Positions 20,273 to 29,200 of a stretch of 64,000 bases of DNA are shown in pieces; position 1 is the first letter of the stretch, and each line of letters begins with the position of its first letter. Origin of the DNA: an uncultured Phycisphaerales bacterium (GTDB taxonomy: Bacteria > Planctomycetota > Phycisphaerae > Sedimentisphaerales > Anaerobacaceae); NCBI GenBank assembly GCA_937927975.1, contig CALEZT010000173.1:19969-83968 (forward strand). Reading direction: 5' to 3'. The notes under the pieces are model-generated. The model had not been told where the DNA came from, ran no database searches, and was given only the letters and a program-made list of their open reading frames with translations. The translations under genes and the position numbers were made by a program.

Positions 20273-22306
20273 TCATTGTTGCGGCGGACGGAGGGTGACG
20301 CTCTCCCAGTAGAGGCCCTCGGGTCGGCTCTGCATATAGCCGACGGTCGCGCCCCAGTACTTCTCCACCGCCTTGAACTCCGGCAGTTTGTTCAAGTCCA
20401 CGTACGCCTTGATCTTCTGCAACGCCATCAGCATCGGGTTCCAGGACCCCTCCTGGTCATCCGAGGCATCCTGTTTGGCGAGGTCCTTGCCCAACTGCTT
20501 CAGTGCGGCCCAGGTGATCTCGCTGTTGAGCCGGTTGTTCTGATAGACGAACAGGCAGGCCTGGGAGGGCAGCGAGTCCTTCGCATAACGGAACATCGGG
20601 TCGTTCAGGAGCGAATCCTGCGGCTCCTTCTGCTGATTGCGGATGGCCTGCTCGACCTCGTCCACCTGGCCGAAGACCAGGGTGTCGCCTGCGACGGAGA
20701 GGGCCATCGCTTCTTCCTTCGCCTGGGCGGCGGCGATGGCGGGGTTGTCTGTGTCCTCCTCATCCTCAGAATCCATGGCGGACGGGCCCGACGGCAGCAG
20801 GTACAGCGTATGATTGAGCATCTCGCGCCGGGATTCCGGCTGGCCTCCCAGGAACGCCTGATGGATCCTTCCGACGGCTCCATCGAGCCTCGTTGCGTCC
20901 TTTGCCGACAGACCGACGAGGAACTTCGTTTCGCTGGCGAACGTGTAGGGTTTCTCTATCTGCCAGGTGAACAGAACCGGCGCGCCCATCTGGGCCAGGA
21001 CGTCGTCGCGGAGCTGCACCGCAGGCTGACCGCCCTCGCCGGCGGTGGCGGCCATGCCCATCTGCGCGATCATGTTGAGATCCATATAGGCGACGCCTTG
21101 CACGATCTTGTTGGCGGCGTCGAAGATCCTGGTCGGTTCATAGTTCGCGCAAAGGAATCCCACCGCGTCGCGCGGCAACAGGCGGGCGTTGAGCTTCAAC
21201 GGTCCCGAGGCGTCGCCCAACAGGGCGGGAATCCCGATCTTGGGACCGTCGATGCCGATGAGCATCCTGGAGACCCCTTCCTGGTTCCTCTGCCCGCCGA
21301 TCTGAGCGGCCATCGACAGACCCGTGACGTTCTTCAGACCCAGAGCCTGAATCACGCGATCGACCTGGGCCTTGTCGGGAGCCATGCTCGCGGCGAACGA
21401 TCGGATCGCGTCGGCGTTCACGAAGACGAAAAGTTGCGACTCGCCCAGCGTCTTGGCCGCGGCCTTGAGTCCGGCCTTATCGGACAGGCTGCCCGGCAGA
21501 CTCCTGCCCATGCGTTGCACCACCGACTCGGCAAAAGCAAGTTCCTTCGTCGCATCGCCGACCAGCACGAGCCAGTTGTCCTTCATCCCGCAGTACAGGG
21601 TCGGATCGTCGGAGTCCTCTGGCGCGATCACGTTGAGCTCCAATCCGCCCACGCTCCTCTTCGACACCGCCGCGCCGGCGTTGGTCGCGCTGGTGGTCAG
21701 CGAGAGGATCGTCTTTCGGGCAGTCTCCGCCCGGCCGCCCATGTCCGCCAGGACCGTGAAACGGAACGCGGGGCCGTTTGCGCCGGGCCTTCCTGCGTCC
21801 GTTGCGGTCGAGGGCCTGGCCAGGGAGACGCCCAGGACCAGACGGCCCTCGGGGATCGGAAGCTGCTGGGGCGGATTCTCGATCTGCATCTTCTGCCAGA
21901 AATCCTTGAGACGCGTATCGATCACCTCGCGTATCTTCTTCTCGGTTTCGGTCACGAATGGCTGCATCGACGGGTCTTTGTACAGGCTGTACAGGGAGGT
22001 CTTCTCCATCGCGGCCCGCAGCCCGTTGACCGATTCGACGCTCACCAGGACCATCATGTCGTCCGGCAGCATCCTGGCCGATTCGAGCACGTCGGCCCGG
22101 GCCGGCATGCACAAGGCCAGGAGCATCAGGCACAGGGTGGAAAATCCGAAATTCGAATTTCGAAATCCGAAACAAGCACGAATGCTCCAAATCCAAAATC
22201 CAAAACGGACTCCGCGGCCGGCGACAGCGTTTCGGTCATTGGGGTTTTGTGCTTCGGATTTGTTTCGGATTTCGGATTTCGAATTTCGAATTTCTCGCGT
22301 TAGCAT
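20273..22306 (-). CDS. Secreted DUF3352-like protein with a repeat inserted in its signal peptide
   Basis: The 677-residue frame begins at an ATG with AGGAG six bases upstream. After MLTR the next about 50 residues are a translation of an inverted-repeat element (EIRNSKSEIRNKSEAQ, then FGFRNSNFGFS). The hydrophobic signal core TLCLMLLALCMPARA comes only after it. Removing the element would leave an ordinary signal peptide. The mature part (LPDDMMVLVSVESVNGLRAAMEK, and blocks such as LFVFVNADAIRSFA) resembles DUF3352-type planctomycete proteins of unknown function. An acidic linker (DSEDEEDTDN) lies near residue 515. An internal ATG in the signal core has no visible ribosome binding site. Confidence 0.7.
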   Translation of the reverse strand: MLTREIRNSKSEIRNKSEAQNPNDRNAVAGRGVRFGFWIWSIRACFGFRNSNFGFSTLCLMLLALCMPARADVLESARMLPDDMMVLVSVESVNGLRAAMEKTSLYSLYKDPSMQPFVTETEKKIREVIDTRLKDFWQKMQIENPPQQLPIPEGRLVLGVSLARPSTATDAGRPGANGPAFRFTVLADMGGRAETARKTILSLTTSATNAGAAVSKRSVGGLELNVIAPEDSDDPTLYCGMKDNWLVLVGDATKELAFAESVVQRMGRSLPGSLSDKAGLKAAAKTLGESQLFVFVNADAIRSFAASMAPDKAQVDRVIQALGLKNVTGLSMAAQIGGQRNQEGVSRMLIGIDGPKIGIPALLGDASGPLKLNARLLPRDAVGFLCANYEPTRIFDAANKIVQGVAYMDLNMIAQMGMAATAGEGGQPAVQLRDDVLAQMGAPVLFTWQIEKPYTFASETKFLVGLSAKDATRLDGAVGRIHQAFLGGQPESRREMLNHTLYLLPSGPSAMDSEDEEDTDNPAIAAAQAKEEAMALSVAGDTLVFGQVDEVEQAIRNQQKEPQDSLLNDPMFRYAKDSLPSQACLFVYQNNRLNSEITWAALKQLGKDLAKQDASDDQEGSWNPMLMALQKIKAYVDLNKLPEFKAVEKYWGATVGYMQSRPEGLYWESVTLRPPQQ
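22141..22297. repeat. Inverted-repeat element inside the DUF3352-like gene
   Basis: AT-rich arms made of short GAATTTCG/CGAAATTC and ATCCGAAA units lie at 22141-22176 and, inverted, at 22256-22299. The centre has further complementary pieces (CCAAATCCAAAATCC and GGTCATTGGGGTTTTG). Base composition is far below that of the surrounding coding sequence. The element lies wholly inside the open reading frame of the minus-strand gene and contains no stop in that frame. Confidence 0.85.
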
Positions 22307-22348
22307 GGTTCTCCTCTCGAATTCAACGTGTTCTGTTGTTGCTGTTTT

Positions 22349-23329
22349 CTATAGTTCCGGCACCCTGGCCGTCGGAGGGGCCTGCCGGTTCGTGCGACCG
22401 CCGGGCTGAAGATAGCGGAAGCCCGCGTTGGGGTTGTCCTCGCGATAGGCGAAGGCGTCCCAGTTGTCGATAAACGCCTTCACCGTGTTGGCGGGGATGG
22501 CGAAATTGAGCCCGCCGTAGAACAGGTAGCCCATGGAGGTGACGCCGATCACTTCGCCGGCCAGGTTGAACAGGGGGCCGCCGGAGTTGCCGGGATTGAT
22601 GTCGGCGGTGGTCTGGATGTAGAGCTGCCCTTCAAAATCGCGGTTCGTGGTCGAGACGATTCCCTGGCTGACCGTGCGGCTCAGGCCCAGCGGGTTGCCG
22701 ATCGCGAACACGGTCTCGCCGACGTTGACCCGGCTCATGTCGCCCAGGAACACGTGCTGGAACGGGCGGTTCGCGTCCTCGATCTTGAGCAACGCCAGAT
22801 CGACGTACGGATTCATCGCGATGATCCTGACCTTGCTGTATCGCTTCTGCTCGAACCCGTTCTCGGTGCGGTGGAAGACCGTGGTGCGGATGAGGGTCTC
22901 GCGGGCGATGACGTGGTAGTTGGTGATCAGGTATCCGTCGGGATTGATCAGGAAGCCGGAGCCGCCGCCGCTGGGGGTATTGACCATGACGACGGCTTCG
23001 CCGAACCGTGTCACGTTCTGCTCGATAGTGGTCTTGGCGGGTCGGGCGGTCCGGTACAGCCCCTGGATCTGCGGCTGGGCGGCGGTCTCCTCCGCCCCCT
23101 TGTCCGGCGCCGGGCTGTCCTCGCGGATCGCCTGGATCTGGGTCCGCGGAATCCGCAGCACGTCGTAGCCCAGGTCGAGGATGACCGCCTGTTCGTCCTG
23201 GCGGAGGATGTCGGCGCGGATCTGCTGGCCGCTTCGAAGGACGATCGTCTTGGCGACTGCGGCGCAGACGCCGATAGAGAGAATCGCCGGAACGATCAAC
23301 GCTGTCGTCAGGAGGGTGTGTCTCTTCAT
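22349..23329 (-). CDS. Secreted trypsin-like serine protease (S1C, HtrA-like, no PDZ)
   Basis: The ATG at 23329 has GAGGAC seven bases upstream and leads into a signal peptide (LLTTALIVPAILSIGVCAAVA). The 326-residue product keeps the catalytic triad of the DegP/HtrA group: His139 in ITNYHVIA, Asp177 in NPYVDLALLKI and Ser249 in NPGNSGGPL. A small N-terminal beta domain (residues 27-70, KTIVLRSGQQIRADILR) precedes it. No PDZ domain follows, so it is shorter than DegP. It is first of a minus-strand run with the DUF3352-like and fucosidase genes, and is divergent from the beta-propeller gene at 23465. Likely role: periplasmic proteolysis or quality control. Confidence 0.9.
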   Translation of the reverse strand: MKRHTLLTTALIVPAILSIGVCAAVAKTIVLRSGQQIRADILRQDEQAVILDLGYDVLRIPRTQIQAIREDSPAPDKGAEETAAQPQIQGLYRTARPAKTTIEQNVTRFGEAVVMVNTPSGGGSGFLINPDGYLITNYHVIARETLIRTTVFHRTENGFEQKRYSKVRIIAMNPYVDLALLKIEDANRPFQHVFLGDMSRVNVGETVFAIGNPLGLSRTVSQGIVSTTNRDFEGQLYIQTTADINPGNSGGPLFNLAGEVIGVTSMGYLFYGGLNFAIPANTVKAFIDNWDAFAYREDNPNAGFRYLQPGGRTNRQAPPTARVPEL

Positions 23330-23464
23330 GCTCGTCCTCGAAAAACCTCCGCCCGCCTTGCGAGAACGCACGGGCCCAGTTATATTCGTCGCACAGTGAA
23401 TGCGGCTGATTATATAGGCGATGCGTGCGACAGGGAAGCGCATATTCCCGGGAGGTACTGGTTC

Positions 23465-25864
23465 ATGGTTTCACGGCGGGCGGGCACAATCACGGCTACA
23501 GGGGCGTTGTTTCTGGCGGTATGGAGCGCGACGTCCGCTGTCTGCCTGGGCGCGCTGAGCGATCACTACGGCTTTGGGGACATGGAGATCCTCAAGCTGG
23601 ACTGGGAGCTGGGGACGCTGCTGGCGGGCGATCTGAACGGAGACTCGCTCAACGATCTGGTCGTGTGCAACAACCGCAAGGCTCGAATCGAACTGCTGCT
23701 GCAGAGACCCGGATTCGATCCCAAGGCGGCCGAGGCGGAACCCACGCCTGCGAAGGAGAACGTCAACGATTTGTTCGGACGCGAGGCGAAATGGCGGTTC
23801 AAACGGTACTCCTATCCGCTCCCTGTGAAGGCCACGAGCCTTGCCCTGGCGGATTTCAACCACGACCAACGTCCGGATCTGGCGTACTACAGCGCCGAGG
23901 GGCTCTACATCGTTCTGCAGAGCCCCGGCGAGGCTGGGAAGAAGGGTTCCTCCCAGAAGGATGCGCCTTCACTGAGCGATCTGTCCTGGGAGACGGCCAC
24001 CCGATTCGATCTCCGAAACGGGCTCAAGACCTCCGAAGCCCTGGCCTGGGGCGACCTCAACGGCGACGGTCGGACCGACCTGGTCCTGCTCCTGCAGGAT
24101 GGCTACTACATCGTGCTCCAGGACGCCGACGGGCGAATGACCCGACCGGTCCGCCACTACAGTTCCTCCGGGAATCTCCGCCAGGCTGAAATCGGCGACG
24201 TCAGCGGCGACGGCCGCAGCGATCTGGTCCTGGTGACCGGCGACCAGGAAGAGTGCCCCCTGCGGATCAGGCTGCAAAACGAGGACGGGGCTCTGGGTCC
24301 CGAAGGGCGGTATCCCATCCCCGCGCCGGCGGCTCTGCGCCTCTGCCAACTGGGCGACTCGCGCAAGCAGGCGATCGCCATGGTGGCGCGCCAGACCGGG
24401 CGATTCTCCCTCCACGCGATGGTCCAGGAAGACCAGCAGCGGGACGCGGTCTCGATCCATCCGCTGCCCTCGGGCGACGACGCCTCCAAGCGGGACACGA
24501 CCTGTGCGGACATCGACGGAGACGGTTTGACCGACATGGTCGTGACCGACCCCGGTCGGGGGCAGTTCCTCGTCTTCTCCGGCCAGGCGGGCCTGGGCCT
24601 GGGCTCGGCAGCGGTCTATCCCGGCCTCAAGGACATGCGAAAGGTCTGCGCCGCCCGTTTGGGGGACGATGCCGCGGACACGCTGGCGGTCCTGAGCATC
24701 GACGAGAAGCTGATCGCGCTGACCCGGTTCGAAGGAGGACGGCTGTGCTTTCCGCAGACGGTGGCGGTGGTGGGCGAGCCCCAGGCGATGGAACTGGCGG
24801 ACCTCAATCGCGACGGTCGGATCGACTTGGCCTACGTGGCCAAAGGCCCCGACCCGTCGGATGCGTTCTTCTTCCGCAGCGTCCTGGACATCGGCGGGCC
24901 TTCGTCTCAGCCGGGACCGTCGGTCCGATTGACGGGCGTGCAGGATCGGCCGCAGGACCTGCTGGCCTGCGACATCGACCATGACGGCGACATGGACCTG
25001 ATCGTGGTTCGCGTCTACGATCCTCTGCTTCTGGTGCGTCAGACGAGCGAAGGGGTGTTCGAGCAGCAGGCCCAGGACCAGACCCACAGCGGTCTGGTAA
25101 GCAATCTGGGTTCCTGCGCGATCTGCGTGGCGCCGCTGGGCGAGGAGGGTCGTCCCGTGTTGCTCGTGGCGCGGGGCGAGTTTGCCCGCGCGATGCGTTT
25201 CGACGCGGAAAAGGGCTGGCAGGTCGTCGATCAGTATCAGGCTGCGGATGGACGCCGTCAGATTCGCGTCGCGGCGGTCGCGCCTGGGTCGGGAGTCGGG
25301 GCTCCGGGCCTTGTGGCCTATGACGATGTCTCCGGGATCGTGTTCTTCATGGACGCGCAGGCCGACGGCACATACCAGGTGTCTCGCGAGGTCAATGTGG
25401 GGACCGCCAAGGTCCGCAAGATCCTGGCCGGTCATTTCGGCGCGGGCGACGCCCATGACCTCGTCCTTTGCGGCGAGCGGGAGCTGATCTGCCTGCGCCC
25501 GACGACCCAATGGTCGTTTCGCCAGATTGCGGGGTTCGAGCCGAGCATCGAGGACGGACGACTGGGTTCTTTCGCGATCGGCGACGTCAACGCAGACGAT
25601 GTGCCGGAACTGGTCTTCTGCGAGCAGGCCCGCCGTCACCTGCAGATTCTGTCCTTCGACGAGAACGCACAACTGGTCGACGCCTACAAATTCAAGGTTT
25701 TCGAGGAACACCCGCACAGTTCGGACCGTCCGCAGGGCCGCGGCGTCAACGTCGGCGAGCCCCGCCAGGCGCTCGTCCAGGACGTCACCGGCGACGGCTG
25801 CAACGATCTGATCCTGCTGGTCCACGATCGGATCATCGTCTACCCGCAAGATGCGAGGGATTGA
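23465..25864 (+). CDS. Secreted FG-GAP/VCBS-repeat beta-propeller protein
   Basis: Start at 23465: GGGAGG lies nine bases before the ATG and the signal peptide (TGALFLAVWSATSAVCLGA) begins there, although the frame is open far upstream. The 799 residues hold many calcium-loop repeats of the type D-x-N-x-D-G-x-x-D (DLNGDSLNDLVV, DLNGDGRTDLVL, DVSGDGRSDLVLV, DIDGDGLTDMVV, DLNRDGRIDLAYV, DIDHDGDMDLIVV, DVTGDGCNDLILL), spaced by about 60 residues as in integrin-like propellers. Such proteins bind ligands or partner proteins at the cell surface. No catalytic domain is seen. The RND exporter gene follows after 109 bases. Confidence 0.88.
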   Translation: MVSRRAGTITATGALFLAVWSATSAVCLGALSDHYGFGDMEILKLDWELGTLLAGDLNGDSLNDLVVCNNRKARIELLLQRPGFDPKAAEAEPTPAKENVNDLFGREAKWRFKRYSYPLPVKATSLALADFNHDQRPDLAYYSAEGLYIVLQSPGEAGKKGSSQKDAPSLSDLSWETATRFDLRNGLKTSEALAWGDLNGDGRTDLVLLLQDGYYIVLQDADGRMTRPVRHYSSSGNLRQAEIGDVSGDGRSDLVLVTGDQEECPLRIRLQNEDGALGPEGRYPIPAPAALRLCQLGDSRKQAIAMVARQTGRFSLHAMVQEDQQRDAVSIHPLPSGDDASKRDTTCADIDGDGLTDMVVTDPGRGQFLVFSGQAGLGLGSAAVYPGLKDMRKVCAARLGDDAADTLAVLSIDEKLIALTRFEGGRLCFPQTVAVVGEPQAMELADLNRDGRIDLAYVAKGPDPSDAFFFRSVLDIGGPSSQPGPSVRLTGVQDRPQDLLACDIDHDGDMDLIVVRVYDPLLLVRQTSEGVFEQQAQDQTHSGLVSNLGSCAICVAPLGEEGRPVLLVARGEFARAMRFDAEKGWQVVDQYQAADGRRQIRVAAVAPGSGVGAPGLVAYDDVSGIVFFMDAQADGTYQVSREVNVGTAKVRKILAGHFGAGDAHDLVLCGERELICLRPTTQWSFRQIAGFEPSIEDGRLGSFAIGDVNADDVPELVFCEQARRHLQILSFDENAQLVDAYKFKVFEEHPHSSDRPQGRGVNVGEPRQALVQDVTGDGCNDLILLVHDRIIVYPQDARD

Positions 25865-25973
25865 CGACGTGCTGTTTGCAGCTTACTATTTGCGAATCCA
25901 GGGCTGGGGGATCGTTCGCGATCAGCCAAGTAGTAGATAGCAAATAAGAAGTAGCAGATCCCAAAGAGGTTCG

Positions 25974-28373
25974 GTGCACAGCAGACGTACGATCGATGTA
26001 GGGCAGTGGCTGGGCGACTGGGTGGTCCGGCGTCGGTGGGCGGTGATCCTGTCGACTCTCGTCATTACATGCGCTCTGGCGGCGGGGATCCAGGACCTGC
26101 GGATCTGCAACGACACGCGCGTGTTCTTTGGCGAAGAGAACCCCGACTACCTCGCTCTGAAGGCCCTGGAGCACGTCTACAGCCGGGAGCAGAGCGTTTT
26201 CTTCGTCGTCGCGCCGCACGATGGAAACGTCTTTACCCGTCGGACCCTGGCCGCGGTGACCGAGCTGACCGAGGCCGGCTGGCAGGTGCCTTTCTCGACC
26301 GTCGTCAACTCGATCACCAACTTTCAGTCCACCCGTGCCGAGGGGGACGATCTGATCGTCGAGGATCTCGTCCCCGATCCCTGCGGCCTGTCGGATCTCG
26401 ACATGGAGAGGATTCGCGCCAAGGCCCTGGTGCAGAAGACGTTGATCGACATGCTCCTGTCCCGCACCGGCCATGTGACAGGCGTGCACATCGGTTTCAC
26501 GGCGCCCGAGGACCGACCGCCTTCCACTCCTGAGATCGCCCGCTACGTTCGCGGGATGGCCGCCGAGTTTCGCACGCGGTATCCCGACATCGATTTCCAC
26601 GTGACCGGTTCGGTCATGATCGACGACGCCTTCGCCAGCGCCAGCCGGCGGGACCTGCTGACGCTGGTTCCGATCTCCTTCGTGGTCGTGACGATCCTGG
26701 TCGGCATTTCCCTTCGGTCCTTCTATGGGACTCTTGCCGCGGTGGTCGTTACGGCGATGTCGATGGTCTCGGCCCTGGGGCTGATCGGATGGACCGGCAT
26801 GTCGCTCAACGCGGTGTCCGTCGGCGCCCCGGCGCTGATGCTCACGCTGGCGGTCGCGGACAACATCCACATCCTGACGACGATGTTCCATTACGCCCGT
26901 CAGGGCTTGTCCAGACACCAGGCGGTCGCCAAGTCGCTCCAGGTGAACCTCAAGGCGGTCTTTCTCACGAGCATCACGACGATCCTGGGCTTTCTCACGA
27001 TGAACTTCTCCGAGTCGCCGCCGCTGAAGGACCTGGGCAACCTCGTCGGCATCGGCGTCACGATCGACCTGGTCAACTCGATCCTGCTGCTGCCGGCGCT
27101 GATCGCGGTGTTGCCGGTGACGGCGCGACGGGCGGGAAAAAGGGGACATTCTACTTTTTCGGCGTTCCCATTTTTCGCGGCGTGCTCCGCAGGCGAAAAA
27201 GTAGAATGTCCCCTTTCTCCGCCCAATCTGGACCGACTGGCGGACTTCGTCATCCGCCGGCGGCGTCTGCTGCTGATCTCGATGCTCGTCGTGGCCGCGG
27301 TGTGCAGCGTCGGCATCCTGGGCATCGAGCTGGACGACAATTTCCTGATGTACTTCGACCACAGTTTCGAATTCCGTCGGGCGACGGACTTCATGATCGC
27401 CAATCTGCGGGGCTGGGACGTGATCGAGTATTCCCTGAATTCCGGGCAGTCCGGCGGCGTCCTGGACCCCGAGTATCTGGCGACGGTGGACCGGTTCGCC
27501 AACTGGTATCGCCAACAGCCCAAGGTCGTTCACGTGATGACGATCGTCGACACCATCAAGCGGCTCAACCAGGACATGCACGGCGGCGACGAGGCCTTCT
27601 ACCGCATCCCCGAACGACGGGATCTGGCGGCCCAGTACCTGCTTCTGTACGAGATGTCTCTTCCCGTGGGCCGGGACCTCAACAGCCAGATCGACGTCGA
27701 CAAGTCGGCCTCGCGGTTCCTCGTGAACTTCCAGAGCATGAAGGCCAGCGAGTTGCGAAGGATGGACGAGGCCGCCGGGCAGTGGCTGATCGCGAACGCA
27801 CCGGCCTCCATGCAGGGGCCCGGCACGGGACTGTCCCTGGCCTGGGCCCACATCACCCAGCGGAACATCGTCGCCATGCTCCTGGGGGCCCTCTGCGAGA
27901 TCCTGACGATCACCTTCCTGATGATCTTCGTGCTGCCAAGTCTCAAATTCGTGGCTTTGTTTCTGATCCCCAACCTTCTGCCGCCGTTCATCGCCTTCGG
28001 GATCTGGGGCGCGACGAAAGGGCAGTTCGGACTTGCGTTGTCGGTCGTCGTCGCCATGACCCTGGGCATTATCGTCGACGACACGATCCATTTCTTCGTC
28101 AAGTACTTCCGGGCCCGCACGGTGGACGGATTGACGCCCGAGCAGGCGGTCCGCGCGGCTTTCGAGACGGTGGGCTCGGCCATCGGGATCACGACGATCG
28201 TTCTGATCGCGGGGTTCCTGGTCATGAGCGTGTCGAACTACCGGATGAACGCGGAGATGGGGACGATGTGCGCGATGGTGATCGGGTTGGCCTTGGTGGT
28301 GGACTTCTTCCTCTCTCCGAGTTTGTTGATGAAATTCGACCGCCCGACGGGTAAGCTCAAGGACAAAGTCTGA
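25974..28373 (+). CDS. RND/MMPL-family lipid-type exporter with in-frame repeat insertion
   Basis: The start is a GTG at 25974 with AAGAGG four bases upstream. The 799-residue product has the RND layout in two halves: one membrane helix (about 20-40), a large periplasmic loop, five helices (about 225-390), then the same pattern again (helix about 420-440, loop, helices about 625-790). Charged helix motifs VADNIHIL and VDDTIHFFVKYF mark the proton-relay helices. Length and single-chain form fit the HpnN/MmpL hydrophobe exporters rather than tripartite drug pumps. Residues about 389-414, in the hinge between the halves, are encoded by an inverted-repeat element. It is followed at once by the LolA-like and barrel genes. 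Confidence 0.85.
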   Translation: MHSRRTIDVGQWLGDWVVRRRWAVILSTLVITCALAAGIQDLRICNDTRVFFGEENPDYLALKALEHVYSREQSVFFVVAPHDGNVFTRRTLAAVTELTEAGWQVPFSTVVNSITNFQSTRAEGDDLIVEDLVPDPCGLSDLDMERIRAKALVQKTLIDMLLSRTGHVTGVHIGFTAPEDRPPSTPEIARYVRGMAAEFRTRYPDIDFHVTGSVMIDDAFASASRRDLLTLVPISFVVVTILVGISLRSFYGTLAAVVVTAMSMVSALGLIGWTGMSLNAVSVGAPALMLTLAVADNIHILTTMFHYARQGLSRHQAVAKSLQVNLKAVFLTSITTILGFLTMNFSESPPLKDLGNLVGIGVTIDLVNSILLLPALIAVLPVTARRAGKRGHSTFSAFPFFAACSAGEKVECPLSPPNLDRLADFVIRRRRLLLISMLVVAAVCSVGILGIELDDNFLMYFDHSFEFRRATDFMIANLRGWDVIEYSLNSGQSGGVLDPEYLATVDRFANWYRQQPKVVHVMTIVDTIKRLNQDMHGGDEAFYRIPERRDLAAQYLLLYEMSLPVGRDLNSQIDVDKSASRFLVNFQSMKASELRRMDEAAGQWLIANAPASMQGPGTGLSLAWAHITQRNIVAMLLGALCEILTITFLMIFVLPSLKFVALFLIPNLLPPFIAFGIWGATKGQFGLALSVVVAMTLGIIVDDTIHFFVKYFRARTVDGLTPEQAVRAAFETVGSAIGITTIVLIAGFLVMSVSNYRMNAEMGTMCAMVIGLALVVDFFLSPSLLMKFDRPTGKLKDKV
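27139..27216. repeat. 78-bp perfect inverted-repeat element inside the RND gene
   Basis: Arms of 23 bases (27139-27161, AAAGGGGACATTCTACTTTT plus TCG, and its exact complement at 27194-27216) flank a 32-base centre. The element is 78 bases long, exactly 26 codons, and reads through without a stop in the transporter frame. The arm resembles REP/MITE-like sequences with a GGGGACA core. Confidence 0.9.
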
Positions 28374-28376
28374 TTC

Positions 28377-29195
28377 ATGATGATTGGACAGGGACGGATG
28401 CATCGGATGGCAAGAATGCTCACTATGGCGATGGTCGTGGCGATCGCGGCCTCTGTTCCGTGCGCGGGCCAGACCGCGGAGGAGAAGGGGCTCGCAATCG
28501 TCAGGGAGGCCGAGCGACGGTTCAATGGATATGGGGATTCCACGTCGAACCTTCGCATGATCCTTCGCAACAAGCAGGGGCAGACCAGCGAGCGGACCCT
28601 TCGGATTCGCACGATGGAGATGCCCAACGACGGAGACCGCAGCCTGAGCATCTTCGACAGCCCGGCCGACGTCAAGGGCACGGTCCTGCTGACGCACACG
28701 CACAAGAACCAGCCGGACGATCAGTGGTTGTATCTGCCAGCGCTGGAGCGGGTCAAACGCATCGCGGCCCAGAACAAGTCCGGTTCGTTCATGGGCAGCG
28801 AGTTCTCCTATGAGGACATCGCGACGCAGGCGATCGAGAAATATTCGCACACGTGGCTGCGGGACGAGGTCTTTCAGGAGCTGAATTGCCACGTGATCGA
28901 GCGTCGTCCGCTGGACAGGCAGAACTCCGGCTACACCCGGCTGCTCGTCTGGATGGACACAGAGCACCTGCGCATGCTCAAGGTCGAGTATTACGACCGC
29001 AAGAACGCGCTGCTCAAGACCCTCGCGTTCAAGGACTATCGCCTGTACCAGGACCGATTCTGGCGTCCCCACGACATGAACATGATGAACCACCAGACCG
29101 GCAAGAGCAGCCAACTGTTCTGGTCCGACTACACCTTCCGCGCGGGGCTCAATGAGAACGACTTCAACCAGCACAATTTGACTCGAATCAGGTGA
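28377..29195 (+). CDS. Outer-membrane lipoprotein-sorting (LolA-like) protein
   Basis: The 272-residue product has a signal peptide (MLTMAMVVAIAASVPCAG) and the LolA-like core of RND-associated carriers: SNLRMILRNKQGQ, then DQWLYLPALERVKRIAAQNKSGSFMGSEFSYED and DYRLYQDRFWRPHDMNM (key parts). This is the pfam LolA_like/DUF1329-related type that accompanies MMPL exporters, not the classical lipoprotein chaperone of the Lol pathway. It would shuttle a hydrophobic cargo through the periplasm. It begins three bases after the RND stop; an alternative ATG at 28398 would shorten the n-region. The stop overlaps the barrel gene's upstream leader by a few bases. Confidence 0.85.
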   Translation: MMIGQGRMHRMARMLTMAMVVAIAASVPCAGQTAEEKGLAIVREAERRFNGYGDSTSNLRMILRNKQGQTSERTLRIRTMEMPNDGDRSLSIFDSPADVKGTVLLTHTHKNQPDDQWLYLPALERVKRIAAQNKSGSFMGSEFSYEDIATQAIEKYSHTWLRDEVFQELNCHVIERRPLDRQNSGYTRLLVWMDTEHLRMLKVEYYDRKNALLKTLAFKDYRLYQDRFWRPHDMNMMNHQTGKSSQLFWSDYTFRAGLNENDFNQHNLTRIR

Positions 29196-29200
29196 GACGC

